A DNA stretch of 64,000 nt. Source: Corbicula japonica. Lineage: Eukaryota > Mollusca > Bivalvia > Venerida > Cyrenidae. The notes under the pieces were generated by a model. The model worked only from the letters and a program-made list of their open reading frames with translations, made no database searches and was not told the DNA's origin. Where the stretch lies: NCBI GenBank assembly GCA_038501625.1, contig JAZAYU010000009.1, positions 11,460,396 to 11,524,395 of the forward strand, given 5' to 3'. Made by a program: the position numbers and the translations under genes. Position 1 is the first letter of the stretch; each line of letters starts with the position of its first letter. This document shows positions 1 through 14,394 of this stretch, one piece after another.

Positions 1-3000
1 CTGTGCTTGGGACCAGGAGCAGACAGCAACATGGATATCACACTACAAGACAATACTGCTACCCAATTCTTGGTACATGCTAAGAGCTTGTTTATACATT
101 ACTAGCACTAGCCTGTGCTTGGGACCAGGTGCAGACAGCAACATGGATATCACACTACAAGACAAAACTGTTACCTTATTATTGGTACATGCTAAGTGCT
201 TGTTTATACATTACTAGCACTAGCCAGTGCTTGGGACCAGATGCAGACAGCAACATGGATATCACACTACTAGACAATACTGCTACCTAATTCTTTGTAC
301 ATGCTAAGTTCTTCTTTATGAATTACTAGCACTAGCCTGTGCTTGGGACCAGGAGCAGACAGCAACATGGATATCACACTACTAGACAATACTGCTACCT
401 AATTCTTGGTACATGCTCAGTCCTCGTTCATAAATTACTAGCACTAGCCTGTGCTTGGGACCAGATGCAGACAGCAATGTGGATATCACAGCTCAAGAAC
501 ATACTGCTACCTAATTCTTGGACCATGCTGAGTGCTTATTCATACATTACTAGCACTAGACTGCATGGCACCAGGTGCAGACAGCAACATGGATGGATAT
601 AACACTACAAGACAATTCTGCTATCTAATTCTAGGAACATGCTGAGTGGTTGTTTATACATTACTAGCACTAGACTGTGCTTGGGACCAGGTGCAAACAC
701 ATGGATGGATATCACACTAAAATACAATACTGCTATTTAATTCTAGGTACATGCTGAGTGCTTGTATATGTATTACTAGCACTAGCATGTCCTTGGGACC
801 AGGTGCAGACAGCAACATGAATGAAAATCACAGTACAAGACAATATTGCTACCTAATTCTTGGAACAGGATAAGTGCTTGTTTATACATTTCTAGCACGC
901 GTTTGTGCTTGCGACCACGTGCAGACAGCAACATGTATCATTGATATCACACTATAAGACAATACTTCTATATTATGCTAGGTAAATGTGCTTGTTTATA
1001 CATCACAAGCACTAGACTGTGCTTGGGACCAGGTGCAGACAGCAACATGGTTCGATATCATCCTACAAGACGATACTTCTAACTAATTCTTGGTACATGC
1101 TTAGTGCTTGTTTATACATTACTAGAACTAGCCTGTGCTTGGGACCAGGTGCAGACAGCAGCATGGATGGATATCACACTACAAGACAATACTGCTACAT
1201 AATTCTTGGTACATGCTATGTGCTTGATTATACATTACTAGCACTAGCCTGTGGTTGTGACCAGGAGCAGACAGCAACATGGATATCACACTACTAGACA
1301 GTACTGCTACCTAATTCTTGGTACATGCTGAGTGCTTGTTTATACATTACTAGCACTAGCCTGTGCTTGGGACCAGGTGCAGACAGCAACATGGATATCA
1401 CACTACAAGACAATACTGCTACCTAATTCTTGGTACATGCTAAGAGCTTGTTTATACATTACTAGCACTAGCCTGTGGTTGTGACCAGGAGCAGACAGCA
1501 ACATGGATATCACACTACTAGACAGTTCTGCTACCTAATTCTTGGTACATGCTAAGTGCTTGTATAACGTTACTAGCACTAGCCTGTGCTTGGGACCAGG
1601 TGCAAACAGCAACATGGATATCACACTACAAGAAAATAATGCTATATAATTCTTAGTACATGCTAATTGCTTGTTTATACATTACTAGCTCTAGCCTGTG
1701 ATTGGGACCAGGTGCAGAAAGCAACATGGATATCACACTACTAGACAGTACTGCTACCTAATTCTTGGTACATGCTTAGTGCTTGTATATACATTACTAG
1801 CACTAGCCTGTGCTTGGGACCAGGTGCAGACAGCAACATGGATATCACACTTCAAGAAAATACTGCTACATAATTCTTAGTACAAGCTAATTGCTTGTTT
1901 ATAAATTACTTGCACTAGCCTGTGCTTGGGACCAGGAGCAGACAGCAACATGGATAGTACACTACAAGACAATACTGCTACCTTATTCTTGATACATGCT
2001 AAGTGGTTGTTTATACATTACTAACACTACCCTGTGCTTGGGACAAGGAGCAGACAGCAACATGGATATCACACTACAAGACAATACTGCTACCTAATTC
2101 TTGGTACATGCTAAGTGCTTGTATATACATTACTAACACTAGCCTGTGCTTGAGACCAGATGAAGACAACAACATTGATATCACACTACCAGACAAAACT
2201 GCTACCTAAGTCTTGGTACATGCTAAGTGATAATGTTTATTCATTACTAGCACTAGCCTGTGCTTGGGACCAGGAGCAGACAGCAACATGGATATCACAC
2301 TACAAGACAATACCGCTACCTAATTCTTGGTACATGCTAAGTGCTTGTTTATACATTACTAGCACTAGCCTGTGCTTGGGACCAGGAGCAGAAAGCAACA
2401 TGGATATCACACTACAAGACAATACTGCTACCCAATTCTTGGTACATGCAAAGTGCTTGTTTATACATTACTAGCACTAGCCTGTGCTTGGGACCAGGTG
2501 CAGACAGCAACATGGATATCACACTACAAGACAAAACTGTTACCTTATTATTGGTACATGCTAAGTGCTTGTTTATACATTAATAGCACTAGCCAGTGCT
2601 TGGGACCAGATGCAGACAGCAACATGGATATCACACTACAAGACAAACTGCTACCTTATTCTTTGTACATGCTAAGTTCTTCTTTATGAATTACTAGCAC
2701 TAGCCTGTGCTTGGGACCAGGAGCAGACAGCAACATGAATATCACACTACTAGACAATACTGCTACCTAATTCTTGGTACATGCTCAGTGCTCGTTCATA
2801 AATTACTAGCACTAGCCTGTGCTTGGGACCAGATGCAGACAGCAATGTGGATATCACAGCACAAGAAAATACTGCTACCTAATTCTTGGTACATGTTGAG
2901 TGCTTGTTTATACATTACTAGCACTAGCCTGTGCTTGGGACCAGGTGCAGACAGCATCATGGATATCACACTTCAAGACAAAACTGCTTCCTAATTCTTG

Positions 3001-6000
3001 GTACATGTTAAGTGCTTGTTTCTACATTACTAGCACTAGCCTGTGCTTGGTAACAGGTACAGACGGCAACATGGATTCATATCACACTTCAAGACGATAC
3101 TTCTACCTAATTCTTGGACCATGCTGAGTGCTTATTCATACATTACTAGCACTAGACTGCATGGCACCAGGTGCAGACAGCAACATGGATGGATATAACA
3201 CTACAAGACAATTCTGCTATCTAATTCTAAAAACATGCTGAGTGGTTGTTTATACATTGCTAGCACTAGACTGTGCTTGGGACCAGGTGCACACAGCAAC
3301 ATGGATGGATATCACACTAACATACAATACTGCTATTTAATTCTTGGAACAGGATAAGTGCTTGTTTATACATTTCTAGCACTCGTTTGTGCTTGCGACC
3401 ATGTGCAGACAGCAACATGTATCATTGATATCACACTATAAGACAATACTTCTATATTATGCTAGGTAAATGTGCTTGTTTATACATCACTAGCACTAGA
3501 CTGTGCTTGGGACCAGGTGCAGACAGAAACATGGTTCGATATCATCCTACAAGACGATACTTCTAACTAATTCTTGGTACATGCTGAGGGCTTGTTTATA
3601 CATTAACAGCACTAGCCTGTGCTTGCGACCAGGTGCAGACAGCAGCATGGATGGATATCACACTACAAGACAATACTGCTACCTAATTCTTGGTACATGC
3701 TATGTGCTTGATTATACATTACTAGCACAAGCCTGTGCTTCGGACCAGGTGCAGACAGCAACATGGATATCACACTACAAGACAATACTGCTACCTTATT
3801 CTTGGTACATGCTAAGTGCTTGTTTATACATTACTAGCACTAGCCCGTGCTTGTGACCAGGAGCAGACAGCAACATGGATATCACACTACTAGACAGTAC
3901 TGCTACCTAATTCTTGGTACATGCCAAGTGCTTGTATTAAATTACTAGCACTAGCCTGTGCTTCGGACCAGTTGCAGACAGCAACATGCATATCACACTA
4001 CAAGATAAAATTATACCTCATTCTTGGTACATGCTAAGTGCTTGTTTATATATAACTAGCACTAGCCTGTGCTTTGGACCAATGCAGACAGCAACATGGA
4101 TGGATATCACACTATGAGACAATACTGCTACCTAATTCTTGGAACATGCTGAGTGCTTGATAATACATGACTAGCACTAGACTGTGCTTGGGACCAGGTG
4201 CAAACAGCAACATGGATGGATATCACACTACAAGACAATACTGCCTAATTCTTGGTACATGCTAAGTGATAATGTTTATTCATTACTAGCACTAGCCCGT
4301 GCTTGGGACCAGGTGCAGACAGCAACATGGATATCACACTACAAGACAATACTGATACCTAATTCTTGGTACATGCTAAGTGCTTGTTTATACATTACTA
4401 GCACTAGCCTGTGCATTGGACCAGGAGCAGACAGCAATATGGATATCACACTACAAGACAATACTGCTACCCAAGTCTTGGTTCATGCTAAGTGCTTCTT
4501 TATATATTACTAGCACTAGCCTGTGCTTGGGACCAGGTGCAGACAGCAACATGGATATCACACTACAAGACAAAACTGCTACCTTATTATTGGTACATGC
4601 TTAGTGCTTGTTTATATATTACTAGCACTAGCCTGTGCTTGAGACCAGGAGCAGACAGCAACATGGATGGATATCACACTACTAGACAATACTGCTACCT
4701 AATTGTTGGTACATGCTAAGTGCTTGTTTATACATTACTAGCACTAGCCTGTGCTTGGGACCAGGGATAGACAGCAACATGGACATCACACTACAAGACA
4801 AAACTGCTATCTAATTCTTTGTACATGCTAAGTTCTTGTTTATACATTACTAGCACTAGCCTGTGCTTGAGACCAGGAGCAGACAGCAACATGGATATCA
4901 CACTACTAGACAATACTGATACCCAATTCTTGGTACATGCTAAGTGCTTGTTTATACATTACTAGCACTAGCCTGTGCTTGGGACCAGGGATAGACAGCA
5001 ACATGGATATCACACTACAAGACAAAACTGCTACCTAATTCTTTGTACATGCTAAGTGCTTGTTTATAAATTACTAGCACTAGCCTATGCTTGGGACCAG
5101 GAGCAGACAGCAACATGGATATCACAATACTAGACAATACTGCTACCTAATTCTTGGTACATGCTCAGTGCTTGTTCATAATAATAGCACTAGCCTGTGC
5201 TTGGGACCAGATGCAGACAGCAACATGGATATCACACTACAAGACAAAACTGCTACCTAATTCTTGGAATATGTTAAGTGCTTGTTTCTACATTACTAGC
5301 ACTAGCCTGTGCTTGGTAACAGGTACAGACAGCAACATGGATTCATATCACACTTCAAGACGATACTGCTCCCTAATTCTTGGACCATGCTGAGTGCTTA
5401 TTTATACATTACTAGCACTAGACTGTGCATGGCACCAGGTGCAGACAGCAACATGGATATAACAGTACAAGACGATTCTGCTATCTAATTCTAGGAACGT
5501 GGTTGTTTATACATTACTAGCACTAGACTGTGCTTGGGACCAGGTGCAAACAGCAACATGGACGGATATCACACTAAAATACAATATTACTATCTAGTTC
5601 TAGGTACATGCTGAGTGCTTGTATATGTATTACTAGCATAGCCTGTTCTTGGGACCAGGTGCAGACAGCAACATGAATGAACATCACACTACAGGACAAT
5701 ACTGCTACCTAATTCTTGGAACATGCTAAATGTTTGTTTATACATTACAAGCACTAGCCTGTGCTTGTGACCAGGAGCAGACAGCAACATGGATATCACA
5801 CTACAAGACAAAACTGCTACCTAATTCTTGGTACATGTTAAGTGCTTGTTTCTACATTACTAGCACTAGCCTGTGCTTGGGACCAGGTGCAGACAGAAAC
5901 ATGCATATCACACTACAAGACAAAACTGCTACCTAATTCTTGGTACATGCTTAGTGCTTGTTTATACATTACTAGCACTATGCTGTGCTTGGGAGCAGGT

Positions 6001-8820
6001 GCAGACACAACATGGATGGATATCACACTACAAGACAATACTGTTACCTAATTCTTGGAACATGCTGAGTGCTTGATTATACATTACTAGCACAAAACTG
6101 TTTTTAGGACCTGATGCAGACAGCAACATGAATGAATATCACACTACAAGACAATACTGCTACCTAATTCTGGGAACATGCTAAGGGCTTGTTTATACAT
6201 TTCTAGCACTAGTCTGTGCTTGCGACCACGTGCAGACAGCAACATGGACAATTGATATCACACTACAATACGATACTGCTACCTAATTCTTGGAACATGC
6301 TAAGTGCTTGTTTATACATTTCTAGCACTGGTCTGTACTTTCGACCACGTGCAGACAGCAACATGGATCATTGATATCACACTACAAGACAATACTGCTA
6401 TATTATGCTAGGTATATGTGCTTGTTTATACATAACTAGCACTAGACTGTGCTTGGGACCAGGTGCAGACAACAACATGGTTCGATAGTGTCCTACAAGA
6501 CGATACTTCTAACTAATTCTTAGTGCATGCTGAGTGCTTTTTTATACATTACTAGCACTAGCCTGTGCTTGGGACCAGATGCCGACAGCAACATGGATAT
6601 CACACTACAAGACAATACTGCTACCTAATTCTTGGTACATGCTAAGTGCTTGTTTATACATTACTAGCACTAGACTGTGCTTGGGACCAGTTGCAAACAG
6701 CAACATGGATGGATTTCACACTCGAAGAAACCACGGATACATATATCTTGGTACATGCTGAGTGCTTGTTTATACATTACTAGCACTAGTCTGTGCTTTG
6801 GGCCAAGGAGCAGACAGCAACATGGATGCATATTACACTAAACGACAATACTGCTACCTAATTCTTGAAACATGCTAAGTGCTTGTTTATACGTTACTAG
6901 CACTAGTCTGTGCTTGGGACCAGGTGCAGACAGCAATATGAATCATGGATATCATACAACAAGACAATACAGCTATCTTATGCTAGGTACATGCTAAGTG
7001 TTTGTTTATACATTACTAGCACTAGCCTGCTTGGTACCAGGTGCAGACAGCAACATGGTTGGATATCATCCTGCAAGACGATACTTCTACCTTATTCTTG
7101 GTACATGCTGAGTGCTTGTTAATGCATTACAAGCACTAACCTCTGTTTGGGCCTAGGTTCAAACAGCAATATGAATGGATATCAAACTACAAGACAATAC
7201 TGCAACCTAATTCTTTGTACATGCTAAATGCTTGTTTATATATTACTAGCACTAGCCTGTGCTTGGGACCCGGAGCAGACATCAACATGGATGAAATCAC
7301 ACTACACGACAATACTGCTACCTAATTCTTGGTACATGCTGAGTGCTTGTTTATGCATTACTAGCACTAGCCTGTGCTTGGACCTAGGTGCACACAGCAA
7401 TATGAATGATATCACACTGCAAGACAATACTGCTATCTTATTCTAGGTACATGTTAAGTGCTTGTTCATACATTACTAGCACTAATCTCTTCTTGGGACA
7501 AGGTGCAGACAGCAACATGTATGATTTAACACTACAAGACAATACTGCTATCTAATTCTTGGTACATGCTAAGTGCTTGTTCATACATTGCTAGCACTAG
7601 TCTGTGCTTGGGACAAGGTGCAGACAGCAACATGTATGATTGAACACTACAAGACAATAATGCTATCTAATTCTTGGTACATGCTAAGTGCTTGTTCATA
7701 CATTACTAGCACTAATCTGTGCTTGGGACTAGGTGCAGACAGCATCATGGATGGATATCACACTACAAGACTATATTTTTACCTCATTCTTGGAACATGC
7801 TGAGTGCTTGTTTATGCATTACTAGCACTAGCCTGTGCTTTGGCCTAGGTACAAACAGCAACATTGCTTGTTATCACACTACAAGATAATACTGCTACCT
7901 AAATCTTGGTACACGCTTAAAGCTTGTTTTAACATTACTAGCACTAGCCTGTGGTTGGGACCAGGTGCAGACAGCAACATGTACTATTTAACACTACAAG
8001 ACATACTGCTACCTAATTCTTGGTACATGCTAAGTGCTTATTGAAACATAACTAGCACTAGACTGTGCTTGGGACCATTGATATCACACTACAAGACGAT
8101 ACTGCTACCTAATTCTTGGTACATGCTAAGTGCTTGTTTATACATATGTGGTTGGGACCAGGTGCAGACAGCAACATGGATATCACACTACAAGACAGTA
8201 CTGCTATCTATTTCTAGGCGCATGCTATGTGCTTGTTTATACATTACTAGCACTAGTCTGTGATTGGGACCAGGTGCAGACAGCAAAATGGATGATACAA
8301 GACAATACTGCTACCTAATTCTTCGTACCTGCTTAGTGCTTGTTTATACCTTACTAGCACTAGTCTGTGCTTGGGACAAAGTGCAGAAAGCAACATGGTT
8401 GGATATCACACTACAAGGTAATACTGCTATCTCTTTCTAGGTACATGGTAGGTGCTTGTTTATACATTACTAGCACTAGTCTGAGCTTGGGACAAGGAGC
8501 AGACAGCAACATGGATGAAATCCCACTACACGACAATATTGCTTCCTAATTCTTGGTACATACTAAGTGCTTGTTAATACATTACTAGCACTAGTCTGTG
8601 TTTGGGACCAGGTGAAGACAGCACAATGGATGGATATCACGCTACAAGACAATACTGCTACCTAATTCTAGGTACATGCATAGTGCTTGGTAATACATTA
8701 CTTCCACTTGTCTGTGCTTGGGACAAAGTGCAGACAGCAAAATTGATGACATCACACTACAGTGCAATACTGCTTCCTACTTCTTTGTACAGTCTAGTGC
8801 TCTACAACGTCGCAGCTTGA
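1..8820. repeat. 112-bp tandem satellite array (about 78 copies, truncated by window start)
   Basis: A unit of about 112 bp recurs without interruption. It contains the landmarks CTGTGCTTGGGACCAGGTGC, GACAGCAACATGGATATCAC and TTATACATTACTAGCACTAG; the first three starts are at 1, 113 and 225. Copies differ by substitutions and small indels, including a 4-bp GATG duplication before GATATC in many units. Copies right of about 6 kb are visibly more diverged. The many short ORFs here are the three frames of the satellite, not genes. The array meets unique sequence at about 8,820 and runs off the left edge of the window. Confidence 0.97.
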
Positions 8821-9377
8821 TCTATGGCTAGAAAGTAAGGTATAAACTTAGCCATTTCCAGGTTACAGGAAATTTGCAGGATTTATGTTCTAAGATCCCC
8901 TCTCAAAATTCTATTCTGTTTAGTTCCGCCCATTGTTTTCCCGTTTAGGGCAAACCCATTCTTTTATCTGGGGACCATACGCCGCTGAACATGAAATGGT
9001 ATTAATCTGAAAATATCGCATTGAAGGTTCCATGTTCACCGCCATATGCATACCATCGTTTGGGATGGATCAAAATTGTACTGTTTATTGGTGTAAATAT
9101 TGAGTTGCGCTCAACCCGGGGCTAGGCGGCGTGGGCAGTAATAAACATTTCCATTGCTGTCCATGAACAGGCTCAATCAAACCGAGCCTGCAGTATTTTC
9201 ATATTTGTCGTGTTCGAGGGTCTTCAAAGTTCCCTTTTCATATATTACATTTCGCTTTTAATTAGTGTTTTTCATTTCGTTGCCTTCTTAATGTTTCATA
9301 ATTATATTTTGCTACGTCTCCATCAGTTTTTCTGAGGTGTTTGACGTTTTGTATCCTTTTATTAAAAACAATATTTA
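8821..9377. other. Gene-free spacer with two dispersed-repeat fragments
   Basis: No coding exon seen. The stretch around 8,945-8,990 (GGCAAACCCATTCTTTTAT core) recurs around 31,813-31,850. The stretch around 9,095-9,240, with GAGTTGCGCTCAACCCGGGG and AACAGGCTCAATCAAACCGA, recurs in opposite orientation near 54,790-54,940 and partly near 31,440-31,540, so it belongs to an interspersed repeat family of unknown class. Confidence 0.6.
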
Positions 9378-9475
9378 AAGCATCTGGTTGGCTGAAATGA
9401 ATAATAGTTTAATTTAGGACAACTAGATGCTTGAGATTTGAGGCTGGACCCCAGTTTCAGTTTTAATTTCTTGGG
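9378..9475. mobile_element. Degenerate copy of the foldback MITE family
   Basis: Contains AGCATCTGGTTGGCTGAAAT followed after about 35 bp by GATGCTTGAGATTTGAGGCTGG and a CAGTTTTAATTTCTTGGG end. These match the arms of the better-preserved copies at 15.5, 21.1 and 41.4-41.9 kb, but the symmetry here is largely lost. Confidence 0.55.
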
Positions 9476-10779
9476 AATAAGCGATTGTTACGCTACAAGT
9501 ACCATATTTCTCTTTTCGTTTGAAAACATAGAAATAACAAATCAGATTACATATCCTTATAACCTTGTCTGTTTTCTAGTACATACATTGGAAGAAAAAT
9601 ATTTCAAAATGATGAACGCTTGAAAACAAATTCATTTTACTGATGAGGGTTTTAATATACTAAAACCACATCTTATCCTATGAACTACAGATTAACGTAG
9701 TTCTGAGCAATGCCTCATTACCATCCAAACAGTTTCCCGCAGAGATAATTCGTATTCATTGCACGTTTTGTGGTCTTTTCAACGCTATGGTGGTCGGGGG
9801 TTAAGTCAACCCACTACCATTTCTACCATTTGTTACTGTTTTTGTTCTCCGGTTTAAAGACTAAAAAGCCAACGGGTACCCGAAGTTGTCTGTCCACAAT
9901 TAGATGTGTATGGTCACGTATCAGGACGAAAAAATGGTGTTTTTTTTTAAATATCACAAAGTATCATATTAAACTGTTGAAGACCTGTAAATGTTGTGTA
10001 ATATTCATACACAATCAACTTCTAGATTAGTATATTTAAAGTAAGAGTCGTTAAGTGTAACTAACGCAATTAAAACTCGCTCATAACAGATCCTATAAAA
10101 TGTACTGATGGGTTCAAAATTTCGGCGAAGTTTTTCTGCTGTTCAGTATATTTTTATACAATATATAGTAGTTCAGTTATTATTAACCCAACTGACACTG
10201 AAGTATTCCACCCTGAACTGTGAGTATGCAGCAGCTTTAAGAACGACTGTGTGTTGTTGGACCATGAAAAGCCTCAGTAGATAAAATAACGGCACTTTTT
10301 ATATCTGACTGCCAAGGAAAGATACTTCCACCGGATTAAAAATTACTTTCATCAAATACAGCAGCAACAACAAAAGTAAATCTAATTAAAATAAGGACTA
10401 TGATTTAGGAAGTGAAAGAGGTTACACAAAATCCATTGTTTCTCGCAGATTTTTTACCAGGAGGACGAAAGTAGACGACGTTTTTATACTTAACATAGTT
10501 TTGTTTTTCCTAGATAATTCAACAGCTTTATGGATACTTTGATTTTCCGCTTGTTGTGCAACATAGTTTTTGTCTAGTTTTTTAATCTTAGATTTCTAAG
10601 TAACTTCATATCATGTTTTATGCTGTATGGTTCCAAGATAGTTTATAGAAACTCATTCAATCATGTTTTGATATAAAACAAGTAAACGAGTATGATAAGC
10701 TGGAGATTGATGCGTGTTTAAACGTTAAAACCATCAAGTGGTTTTCATTGCCACAGACCATTCCAATGGGGTACTTTTT
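9476..10779. other. Intergenic DNA, no gene seen
   Basis: AT-rich sequence with only short ORFs that lack flanking splice signals or recognisable motifs. No RNA gene or well-formed repeat was recognised. Confidence 0.5.
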
Positions 10780-10794
10780 CTTGTTTAACTTATT

Positions 10795-11140
10795 TTGTCG
10801 GTTACGTCGCCTCTTTGTCCTTTGTTTCAATTGTCGGATGTTGTTGCTCTTGGTTTTAACGTTTTAATTTGCTTTGTTTACCTACTGGTTACATCCCCAT
10901 ATTGTCCGTTGTTTCAATTGTCGGATGTTGTTGCTCTTGGTTTTAACGTTTTAATTTGCTTTGTTTACCTACTGGTTACATCCCCATGTTGTCCGTTGTT
11001 TCAATTGTCGGATTTTGTTGCTCTTGGTTTTAACGTTTTAATTTGCTATGTTTTTCTACTGGTTACGTCCCCTTGTTGTCCGTTGTTTCTATTGTCGGGT
11101 TTTGTTGCTCTTGGTTTCAATTTGCTTTGTTTACCTACTG
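10795..11140 (+). repeat. 90-bp minisatellite, about 4 copies
   Basis: A unit of about 90 bp (TTGTCGGATGTTGTTGCTCT, then TTTTAACGTTTTAATTTGCT, then TACTGGTTACATCCCCAT) repeats about four times, with the last unit shortened. Because 90 is divisible by three, one frame stays open through the array as a 173-codon ORF (10,795-11,316) of repeated hydrophobic segments. No signal peptide logic, splice context or known domain supports translation, so I call it a repeat rather than a gene. Confidence 0.85.
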
Positions 11141-11316
11141 GTCAAAGTAGAAGGGTATGTTATTGTGTATGTGGCTACTTTCAATCATTTTCACTGTGTA
11201 CTACAGATCTAGAACTTTATGGTTGGTGTAGACCTATATCGACTTGCGCGATTACTTGTTCCGAAAATTATGCAGATGTTTTGTATAATGATAAGAAAGA
11301 CAACTGCAGCATATGA

Positions 11317-13454
11317 GCTGTAAAAGTGACAGATAGTTATATACTCATAGCGGTCTGAATATATTTTATTTCTTTCTTTTATGCCTTTTTGTGTTTATTG
11401 TGATTCAATGAGACATCTCAAAAGTAACATAAATAAGGCTTTGTGTCGGTCGTAAAATGTCGATACGTACATCAACTAAGTGTTGTTATTTAAGCTTAAT
11501 TTTCATTTTTCTTGACCAGAAAGATCAGTCATACGCGAAATTTTAATATCTGACCTAGGAGGACTTTCGAAAATCTTTTTAAATTTTCTATTTTAAAGAA
11601 TCTTTTTTTTCAAAAATGTTTCTGCATCAATTGTTTGACATTTTTTCTTAGCTGTTATAATATGGTTACTAGTATTCTTAGTGACGTTTACTGATGTTTT
11701 TTCAACTGGCCGTTTATAATTGAGTTATAACAGTTTCTTTTTATTTATATTATGAATGTGTTTTCTAACGATTCCACTAACCGTTCCAAGGCGGCTGATT
11801 CTGATTTGCCTGAGTGCTTAGCTAAGCTGGATGGTTATAATACTTTTGCTGCGCAACATGCTTCTTCTTGGTCTCCATTACACTACGAGGGTCGATGCTT
11901 CAGTCTCTCCATGGTAGCGGGGATAAGACCACGGCAGGTGGAGTGCACTGGAAGATGTTGAGAACTCTAGTATGGTTTAAGTTACTGCGCTTTCCGCTAC
12001 AGAGTGTGGTTCCACCGTGGCACCATTGTTTATTTGCGTTTCTGTTCTCTGGCTATTTATATAGAATTTAATTAGTAAACGTACTTTAAATTTAATCAGC
12101 TGTCAGGCCATTATCAACTAATTACCGGGTAAAAAGGACATGTTTACAAGTTTGTTCCTGAAAACAAAGGTCAATAGATTTTTTAAAAGGTTACTAACCT
12201 TAGACTGCAGACAAACAATATTCTCTCAGGAATGTGCTTGTTAAGTTAATACTAACATCAAAATTCAAGAAAATGTGTTAGCACCACACATGTTTCGTAT
12301 CTACTAATTTTTATGCAATTTCAAACGCCGCCTTATTGGTGGCAATATTTATTACATTTATTGACATGCAAGATTCCTCTTTCATCTTATTTACAGACAG
12401 AATAACCAGAAAAATAAGTGGAAAAGATGAAATTCGTTACTTACTTAAAACCAGCCGAACAAATCAGAAAGAATAAATTTGTGAACACATCGAATGGTGC
12501 TTAAAGTGCATATTACAATAATGATGTAGACATTATCCCGTTAGGTGAATATAACAATAATTATGTAGACGTATTGACTGCAACATTTTAACTAGAACTC
12601 GTATAACGAAGACCGTTAGTTAGATATAATGGCATTTATAAATTAAAGAAATAATAGTTCAGGGAACGTAAAACTGTAGAAATGATCTTGGTGAGAAATA
12701 TATGTTTAATTCAGTGTGTATTAATTTTTTAACATAAATATGTTTGCACCAGTAGATGTGGTACCGGTAGTTCTAGTAATGGGAAGCATGCTGGGGGAAA
12801 TTAACCGCCGCGAGAAGTTTTCCAACACTCCTCGAAGTGATCTCCCTTTTGACGCCACTGTGCTATGCAACTGTTCACAGAGATGAGAAAACAAAAAATA
12901 TCAATACTGGAAATGGAATCGTTCTTTTTTACTCTTAACAACTTCTGAGCATAAGAGCGCTTTTATTTAAGATTGTTCCTGGAAAAGAAAATATATTAAG
13001 TGGCCGTTCAACTATGACTGTCGGCGAGCGATATTTCCTTTGAACTTGATTATACCTTTTTTACCATCATAAAATGCAATAAAAAGTCATAAATACTTTG
13101 ATTTTAGAGGTACTTATTGGATAAACGTAATTAATTATTGCCCACACATTGCCCAATAGAAAGGCAACTATAAAGCATTTACCTATTAAAGCGACGAACA
13201 GTTATATACTCTTGTTTAGCGAAAGTGGGTCTGTGAATTTGCTTATAGTATGAGGGTGATTTAATTGTAAAATACTTTAAATACAGCAAATAAGTAAATA
13301 CGGCTTTGTCATTTCCCCTCCACACATTAAAGTCAATGATCGTTACAAAATTACATCTTCTTCATCGCACTTGATTTGCCCATTTTCATACAGTGGTCTG
13401 ATATTTTTTATCAACACCCTTCATCTTTTGTTTAAGATATCGTTATTATCTTAT
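11317..13454. other. Intergenic DNA, no gene seen
   Basis: No exon with convincing splice sites or domain was found. A 69-codon ORF at 11,752-11,961 has ordinary amino-acid composition, but I recognise no family in it and see no supporting context. Confidence 0.45.
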
Positions 13455-13461
13455 AAAAAAA

Positions 13462-14385
13462 ACCTATCACACTATGGTCATGTACTCACTGCGATCCCAC
13501 GGCGTTTAAAATCAACAAGGGGCGCGCAGCATACGTGTTGGGATCGCCTAGAACGCCGACCGAGGCGCTCACTTTGAGCATACAAAACAAAACAACAAAT
13601 CCGGTCGCTCGGCGTTCTGATAAGAGCGCTTTAGGGTCGCTGAACCGGCGGAGTAAAGTTTCATTCAACGCTACATGAACTCCGAACGCTGTGATTGTCA
13701 GTGGCGCTTGCATGGTGATCTCTGAGATGTCACTGCGAAAACGGCGCGTGCATGGCGTTTATTCAGAGTGTTATATATTTCATTGCGCTCTTACAAGGAC
13801 TGTACGGTGCTGTCACGGCGATCATTTCGCTCGCATTGCGCTTCTACCGTTGTCATCTTCGTTTTCATGACAGATACGAACAAAGTTGGTATAAATTTAT
13901 AAGATATGCAAATAAACATTCATTTTACTATGGCTGATATACGCCAGCAAACAGGATACTGCTAGACTATATACAGGTCCAGCAGATCCATTGTGCATAT
14001 CAGTCTGGGACGACGACGGAGGGCCCGAAGGCATAATTTCAACTATTTAAGAAAAAAAAAATACAAATAAATAATTTAGGAGGATGTGTGTATACACGTC
14101 ATTATATAAGTATTCGTCTTCAAAACGCCGTCAGCGCAGTGAGTGCCGCTAAAGCGCAGTGCACTTAGTGGTAGCGTAGGGAGAGCGCAGACAATTGCAA
14201 ACAAGAACTCCGTAGGAACGAATTAGAACGCAGTTGGAGCACCGAATCAACGCCTTGTTCGATGTGAGGACAAGTCCATCTGAACGAAAAATTTCTAATT
14301 TGTCTTGCAATTTAATGGCTATGTGAAAATTTTTCACAACGCCGTGCCGACGCAGCGGAAACGCGGTCTAGTGTGACAGGGGCTT
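13462..14385. mobile_element. Candidate non-autonomous DNA transposon with degenerate TIRs
   Basis: The left end (CCTATCACACTATGGTCATG ... ATCCCACGGCG) aligns over about 42 bp with the reverse complement of the right end (CCTGTCACACTAGACCGCG ... CGGCACGGCG). The interior is much richer in GC and CpG than the flanks, with repeated GCGCAGTG and AACGCC motifs. Only short ORFs are present, so it would depend on a transposase in trans. No target-site duplication is clear, so superfamily and exact ends are uncertain. Confidence 0.5.
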
Positions 14386-14394
14386 TAGATACAT

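Noticed and set aside
339..8820. Dozens of overlapping 60-117 codon ORFs with similar proteins at the left end
   Set aside because: They are the reading frames of the 112-bp satellite; the repeated peptides follow the DNA period, shift frame with indels, and have no splice or start context.
11752..12071. Two overlapping ORFs of 67-69 codons
   Set aside because: No recognisable domain, no splice sites fitting a gene, and mutually overlapping frames; left as unexplained intergenic DNA.
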